A stretch of DNA of 64,000 bases. It comes from Macrococcus bovicus. Its GTDB lineage: Bacteria > Bacillota > Bacilli > Staphylococcales > Staphylococcaceae. Under the pieces are notes generated by a model, which worked only from the letters and a program-made list of their open reading frames with translations, searched no databases and was not told where the DNA came from. How positions within the stretch are numbered: position 1 is the first letter of the stretch; the number at the start of each line of letters is the position of its first letter. This document shows positions 60,601 to 64,000 of the stretch, piece by piece. The stretch lies in NCBI RefSeq assembly GCF_004359575.1, contig NZ_SCWF01000004.1, positions 1-64,000 of the forward strand, written 5' to 3'. The translations under genes were made by a program, and so were the position numbers.

Positions 60601-61474
60601 CTGTATCTCCTCCTTCCGGCTCAATGTGTACGATGGTCTCGATGGAGCCGAACTGTTCTTTCATCCTGGACTCAATGGCTTCAGCGATATCGTGACTCTC
60701 TTTGACAGTGAGGAGGGAATTGACTGTCACGGTGACATCGGCGAATGTGATGACGCCGTGGTTGCGACCCTTTAAGTCAATTACCCGGATGACGCCGGGA
60801 ATCGTTGTGACCAGGCTCTTCATGTCGGTCAGCGTCTCGACATCAAAGCCGTCTGTCAGGGTGATGGCCGTATCCTTGAAGATATCGATGGATGTCTTCA
60901 TGATGATAAGACCGACAACGACAGCTGCGATGGTATCCAGCGTATGGAAACCGAGCATCACGCCCAGGATGCCGGCAAGGGTGCCGAAGCTGACAAGCGC
61001 ATCGGACAGGTTGTCGTACGCAGCTGCCTTCAGTGCGCTGGAGCCGACTTTTCTGGCGAGATTACGATTGTAGAAATAGACCCCTAACATCAGAATTCCG
61101 GAGAGCAGTGCAACGAGACCTGCCTCAAAAGTAGGGGCTGAATACTCGCCCTGAATAAAGTGAGTGATGCCTTGCACAATGACTTGAACTGACACGGCGA
61201 ACATGATGAAGGACGCGATCAGTGATGCAATAAACTCCGCACGGTAATGACCGTAGTTATGGTTGGAGTCTGCCGGCCGCATAGAAATAGATAGTCCGAT
61301 GAGTAAGGCGATAGAGGAGATGACATCTGTCGCGTTGTTAAGACCATCCGCCACGAGGGCATGAGAATCATTGAGATAACCGAACACCACTTTCAGGATG
61401 GTCAGCAGAATATACATCATGATACTGACGCGCGCGCCCTTTTTTGCCTGTTCCAGTTTATCTTTAATATGCAT
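60587..61474 (-). CDS. Cation diffusion facilitator (Zn/Fe/Mn efflux)
   Basis: 295 residues, six membrane helices. CDF metal sites: SHALVADGLNNATDVI (HxxxD-like, about 37-52) in helix 2 and KAAAYDNLSDALVSFG (about 149-164) in helix 5, where DN-x2-D replaces the HxxxD of zinc-specific CDFs, hinting at manganese or iron. A cytoplasmic C-terminal domain follows (GVIRVIDLKGRNHG, TVKESHDIAEAIE, VHIEPE). It is the first gene of a two-gene operon with the SDR. Confidence 0.9.
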   Translation of the reverse strand: MHIKDKLEQAKKGARVSIMMYILLTILKVVFGYLNDSHALVADGLNNATDVISSIALLIGLSISMRPADSNHNYGHYRAEFIASLIASFIMFAVSVQVIVQGITHFIQGEYSAPTFEAGLVALLSGILMLGVYFYNRNLARKVGSSALKAAAYDNLSDALVSFGTLAGILGVMLGFHTLDTIAAVVVGLIIMKTSIDIFKDTAITLTDGFDVETLTDMKSLVTTIPGVIRVIDLKGRNHGVITFADVTVTVNSLLTVKESHDIAEAIESRMKEQFGSIETIVHIEPEGGDTDVQR

Positions 61475-61782
61475 ACAATCCCGCCTTTAGTTAGAATACT
61501 TCATTATTATGACGCAAAAGCCTGCTGATTTCTACAATAGAGAATACAGCCCGTGACAGCGTGAAAAAAGAGGGCATCATCATTTGAATTGCGTGACTAA
61601 TCTGTCAATTTACAGAGAATGGACACATATCGGCAAAAGAGCATAAAATGAGTATTTTTTTCTTTTAATTTTTTGTAAATTATATTAAGATGTTAAAGTG
61701 ACTTATTGAGATGTGTATTATTTCAATTTAATGTTATTAACATTTAATGATGAGTAAATATATAAAAGAAAGGTCGAATGGA
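61475..61782. other. Divergent promoter region, no gene
   Basis: 308 bp between the efflux gene and the XRE regulator. The right half is A+T-rich with TATATT near 61681 and a 15-bp palindrome at 61730-61744. No coding signal, tRNA or terminator is seen. Confidence 0.5.
61730..61744. promoter_or_regulatory. Operator candidate upstream of the XRE regulator
   Basis: AATGTTA-T-TAACATT is a perfect palindrome 38 bp before the XRE start codon. The position suits autoregulation; the binding protein is an inference. Confidence 0.5.
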
Positions 61783-62247
61783 ATGGATAAACAAACTTTT
61801 ACAGATTTACTGCAGACAAAATTTAAGATGGTCAGAATTGAAGCTGGCTATACACAAGATACCATGGCTCAGACGATCGGTCTTTCAAAGAAAACATTAG
61901 TGCAGATTGAGAAAGAACGTGTCCTGCCTAACTGGACCACATGTGTCTCATTATGTGCATTGTTCCGCGATTCAGAAGTGCTCCAGACAACACTTGGCGG
62001 CGATCCGCTTGAAGTGGTCCAAGTGATTTCGCGTGGTGCTTGTGCATATCCGCAGAACGATAACTTAGATGAGCTCTGGTGGGAAACGAGACGCGAAGAA
62101 GCAGGTTTTACTTTACAGTTCAACAAGATCTCAAATCTTTACCGTATTCTTGACCGTTCTAATCAGCCGCTCTATGGTTCTAATAAAGAACGCGAAGCTG
62201 AAATGTTCTTCTCTAAGAAGACAGCTGAGCAGCTTGTAAATGTTTAA
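61783..62247 (+). CDS. XRE-family helix-turn-helix transcriptional regulator
   Basis: 154 residues. HTH_3 domain at about 8-65: FKMVRIEAGYTQDTMAQTIG then LSKKTLVQIEKERVLPNWTT. The C-terminal half (LDELWWETRREEAGFTLQFN, NLYRILDRSNQPLYGS) is conserved-looking but not a ligand domain I recognise. GAAAGGTCG and the following purine-rich spacer support ATG 61783. In other staphylococci a similar regulator sits beside yheB and yheA. Followed by a terminator. Confidence 0.88.
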   Translation: MDKQTFTDLLQTKFKMVRIEAGYTQDTMAQTIGLSKKTLVQIEKERVLPNWTTCVSLCALFRDSEVLQTTLGGDPLEVVQVISRGACAYPQNDNLDELWWETRREEAGFTLQFNKISNLYRILDRSNQPLYGSNKEREAEMFFSKKTAEQLVNV

Positions 62248-62273
62248 GCAAACGTCATGACGTTTGCTTTTTC
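62247..62273 (+). terminator. Terminator of the XRE regulator gene
   Basis: AGCAAACGTCA-TGACGTTTGCT followed by five Ts. Confidence 0.92.
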
Positions 62274-62291
62274 TTATAAAGGAGGAGCTTT

Positions 62292-63422
62292 ATGCAGTCA
62301 ATACTACTTGTTCTCTTTATGGGTCTGATTGGTGCTGTCATCGGCGGATTCACGAATTATATTGCGATCAAGATGTTATTCAGACCTTACGAACCTGTCT
62401 ATGTGCTGGGTCGTCAGCTGCCGTTCACACCGGGGCTTATTCCGAAACGCCGTCATGAACTGTCCCAGAAAATAGGTGAGATGGTCACCCGTCATCTGCT
62501 GACGCCTGACGTCTTCAAGGAAAAGATCATGACCGCTGAAACACGTGTCTTCTTTGAAAGATTGCTGAAAGAGCAGCTCGGGAACTTGAAAGATCAGCGG
62601 TACACGATCGGTTATTTAGCTGAGCGCTTTAACCTGGATATTGACAGCCGGCTGAACCACATGCTGGAAGAGAAAATCAAGGCAGAGCTGACCGCTGTCG
62701 CTGACCAGTATGCCGGCACCGCGCTAAGTCAGCTGCTGCCTGAGCAGACCCAGCTGGCACTCACTGAGAAAGTGAATCGGGCTTCTGATGTGCTGCTGGA
62801 GAAGTTTCAGGTGTATATCGCTTCAGATAAAGGCTATGACGATATCCTGAACATGGTTGAGAATTTCTTCACGCAAAAAGGTAAAATGATCGGTCTGCTG
62901 CAGATGCTGATGACACCGGACGCTATTGCTGAGCGCGTGCAGCGAGAGATGCTGAAGCTGACAGAGGAAGAGAAGATCAAGGCCATCATCCAGAGTGAAG
63001 TTGATAAAGAATATAGCCGTCTTATGCAGACCGCGCCTATTGATTATATTTCGGAAGAAAAAGTCCGTCTTCTGATCAACCGTTCCGTCGAGACGATCAA
63101 AGAGAAAATCAATATCGAGTACTATACACGCACGCCGCTCTATGAGCTGTTCCCCGAAGCATTCCGCTATGCAGAAAATGAAGGGATGGACCGGCTGCTT
63201 GACACAGGACTGGCACGCGTGGCAGACAGCATGCCCGCCATTCTTGACCGCCTGCATATCGCAGAGCTGATCAAAGACCAGATCGACCGTTTCCAGCTGT
63301 CATTTATTGAAGAGCTGGTCATCGAAATCGCGAGTAAAGAGCTCAAGCTGATCACGCTGCTCGGCTTTTTACTGGGGGGCATCATCGGCCTCCTGCAAGG
63401 TGTCGTCGCCCTCTTTATTTGA
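62292..63422 (+). CDS. yheB: DUF445 family membrane protein YheB
   Basis: 376 residues. An N-terminal membrane helix ([19 protein letters not shown], about 4-22) and the DUF445 motif [16 protein letters not shown] (about 25-40), followed by [22 protein letters not shown] long, mostly helical and coiled-coil middle leads to a C-terminal membrane segment [20 protein letters not shown]. Both ends lie in the membrane. The function is unknown; it is paired with yheA across Bacilli. RBS AAAGGAGG lies 7 nt before ATG. Confidence 0.92.
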   Translation: MQSILLVLFMGLIGAVIGGFTNYIAIKMLFRPYEPVYVLGRQLPFTPGLIPKRRHELSQKIGEMVTRHLLTPDVFKEKIMTAETRVFFERLLKEQLGNLKDQRYTIGYLAERFNLDIDSRLNHMLEEKIKAELTAVADQYAGTALSQLLPEQTQLALTEKVNRASDVLLEKFQVYIASDKGYDDILNMVENFFTQKGKMIGLLQMLMTPDAIAERVQREMLKLTEEEKIKAIIQSEVDKEYSRLMQTAPIDYISEEKVRLLINRSVETIKEKINIEYYTRTPLYELFPEAFRYAENEGMDRLLDTGLARVADSMPAILDRLHIAELIKDQIDRFQLSFIEELVIEIASKELKLITLLGFLLGGIIGLLQGVVALFI

Positions 63423-63492
63423 TCCTAATCAAGTGATTATCTTCCTTAAGTATGTTAAATTAGAGGAAACAGTTAGTTAAAGGAGAATTAAT

Positions 63493-63846
63493 ATGTCAGT
63501 TAATATTTATGATGATGCAAACAGATTGGAAAGCGCACTGCGCCAGAGCGAAGAGTATCAGGCGGTTAAAGCGCAATTAGAAGCGGTTAACAGCAATGAG
63601 GAATCGAAAGCCATCTTCGCAGATTTCCGCAGCATCCAGATGACTTTACAGGAAAAACAGATGAGCGGTGAAGAGATCACAGAAGAGGATATCGCCAAAG
63701 CGAATGAGCTTGCGGGCAAGATTGAGCAGGATGAGAACATCTCAAAACTCATGCAGGCTGAACAACGCATGGGACAGGTCATCGAAGACTTGAACCGCAT
63801 CATCTTAAAACCGCTACAAGACTTATACGGGCAAGACAACCAATAA
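63493..63846 (+). CDS. yheA: YlbF/YmcA family protein YheA
   Basis: 117 residues, all helical. Family pattern: NIYDDANRLESALRQSEEY, AVNSNEESKAIFADFRSIQM (about 30-49) and QAEQRMGQVIEDLNRII. YlbF-type proteins in Bacillus act in a complex that tunes RNase Y; whether YheA does so is not established. RBS AAAGGAG lies 8 nt before ATG. Follows yheB by 70 bp. Confidence 0.93.
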   Translation: MSVNIYDDANRLESALRQSEEYQAVKAQLEAVNSNEESKAIFADFRSIQMTLQEKQMSGEEITEEDIAKANELAGKIEQDENISKLMQAEQRMGQVIEDLNRIILKPLQDLYGQDNQ

Positions 63847-63854
63847 ACATGTAG

Positions 63855-63890
63855 AAAATAAACGAAACCTTGTTTTCGTTTATTTTTTTT
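63855..63890 (+). terminator. Terminator of yheA
   Basis: AAAATAAACGAAA pairs with TTTCGTTTATTTT around a short loop, followed by Ts. Confidence 0.88.
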
Positions 63891-63903
63891 AAAGAGGTAA
63901 GCC

Positions 63904-64000
63904 ATGAAACTATATTTGAAGAATCAGGAAATGGAGCATGATCTCCTCTACCTGCAGAACATCATCAACCTTTATTATGAAGACTCTTTTCTCTTGGTAG
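63904..64000 (+). CDS. Start of an unidentified gene, cut by the window end
   Basis: An open frame of 32 codons from ATG 63904 (MKLYLKNQEMEHDLLYLQNI at the start) reaches the window edge. AAAGAGG lies 6 nt before the ATG. Too short to identify. Confidence 0.6.
   Translation, partial: MKLYLKNQEMEHDLLYLQNIINLYYEDSFLLV

Overview
This window looks like the chromosome of a low-to-moderate G+C Gram-positive coccus of the Staphylococcaceae, most likely Macrococcus or a close relative. The grounds are the rrn-linked tRNA cluster in the Bacillales order, strong AGGAGG-type ribosome sites with frequent TTG/GTG starts, and gene sets familiar from staphylococci (MntR/MntH, ppx-ppk, an AirSR-like two-component system, yheB/yheA, QueG-TrmL-NfrA, a fused binding protein/permease for amino acids). 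The genus is an inference; no 16S sequence is present.

Layout. 1-2.1 kb: 5S rRNA and 21 tRNA genes ending an rRNA operon; a lone tRNA-Leu(CAA) follows at 3.35 kb. 2.2-10.2 kb: secreted or lipid-anchored proteins sharing a small repeated domain, a DCC thiol-disulfide protein, a RecQ-type helicase fused to a phosphoribosyltransferase-like domain, and a chain of small unrecognised genes. 10.2-18.7 kb: an accessory, defence-like island of mosaic composition. It holds an A+T-rich KAP-family NTPase, a host-like G+C pair (an adenine methyltransferase with a C-terminal specificity-like domain plus a 176-residue unknown partner), then an A+T-rich pair (a beta-class DNA methyltransferase and a 911-residue single-chain restriction-modification enzyme). 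18.7-24.8 kb: a SMI1/KNR4 protein, divergent mntH/mntR with an operator between them, and a TauE-like exporter with an ornithine-cyclodeaminase-like enzyme behind two TTGTGA-N6-TCACAA palindromes. 25-27 kb: PTS-linked dihydroxyacetone kinase dhaKLM with a cre site. 28.1-33.9 kb: a complete ribose operon rbsRKDACB lying between two identical 61-bp repeats. 34-39.3 kb: a 3-hydroxyacyl-CoA dehydrogenase, an MHS transporter with a second cyclodeaminase-like enzyme, an alpha/beta hydrolase and an EIIC-like membrane protein. 39.4-45.1 kb: two paralogous amino-acid ABC transporters flanking an aminotransferase, with signs of gene conversion. 45.2-64 kb: housekeeping genes (queG, trmL, nfrA, fumC, ppx, ppk1, a nitroreductase, a pseudouridine synthase, a GNAT-nitrilase fusion, an AirSR-like system, an SDR, a cation efflux protein, an XRE regulator, yheB, yheA), interrupted by a G+C-rich 41-bp tandem hairpin repeat at 48.5 kb and a NERD-domain gene.

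How the parts work together. Metal supply (mntR-mntH), sugar use under CcpA (rbs, dha), amino-acid uptake and transamination, polyphosphate turnover and redox sensing are ordinary core functions. The least explained part is 8.2-18.7 kb. There, unknown small genes, a KAP NTPase, a methyltransferase/partner pair behind a promoter flanked by two matching operators, and a restriction-modification pair sit side by side. The pair at 12.28-14.45 kb is the best candidate for an undescribed system.
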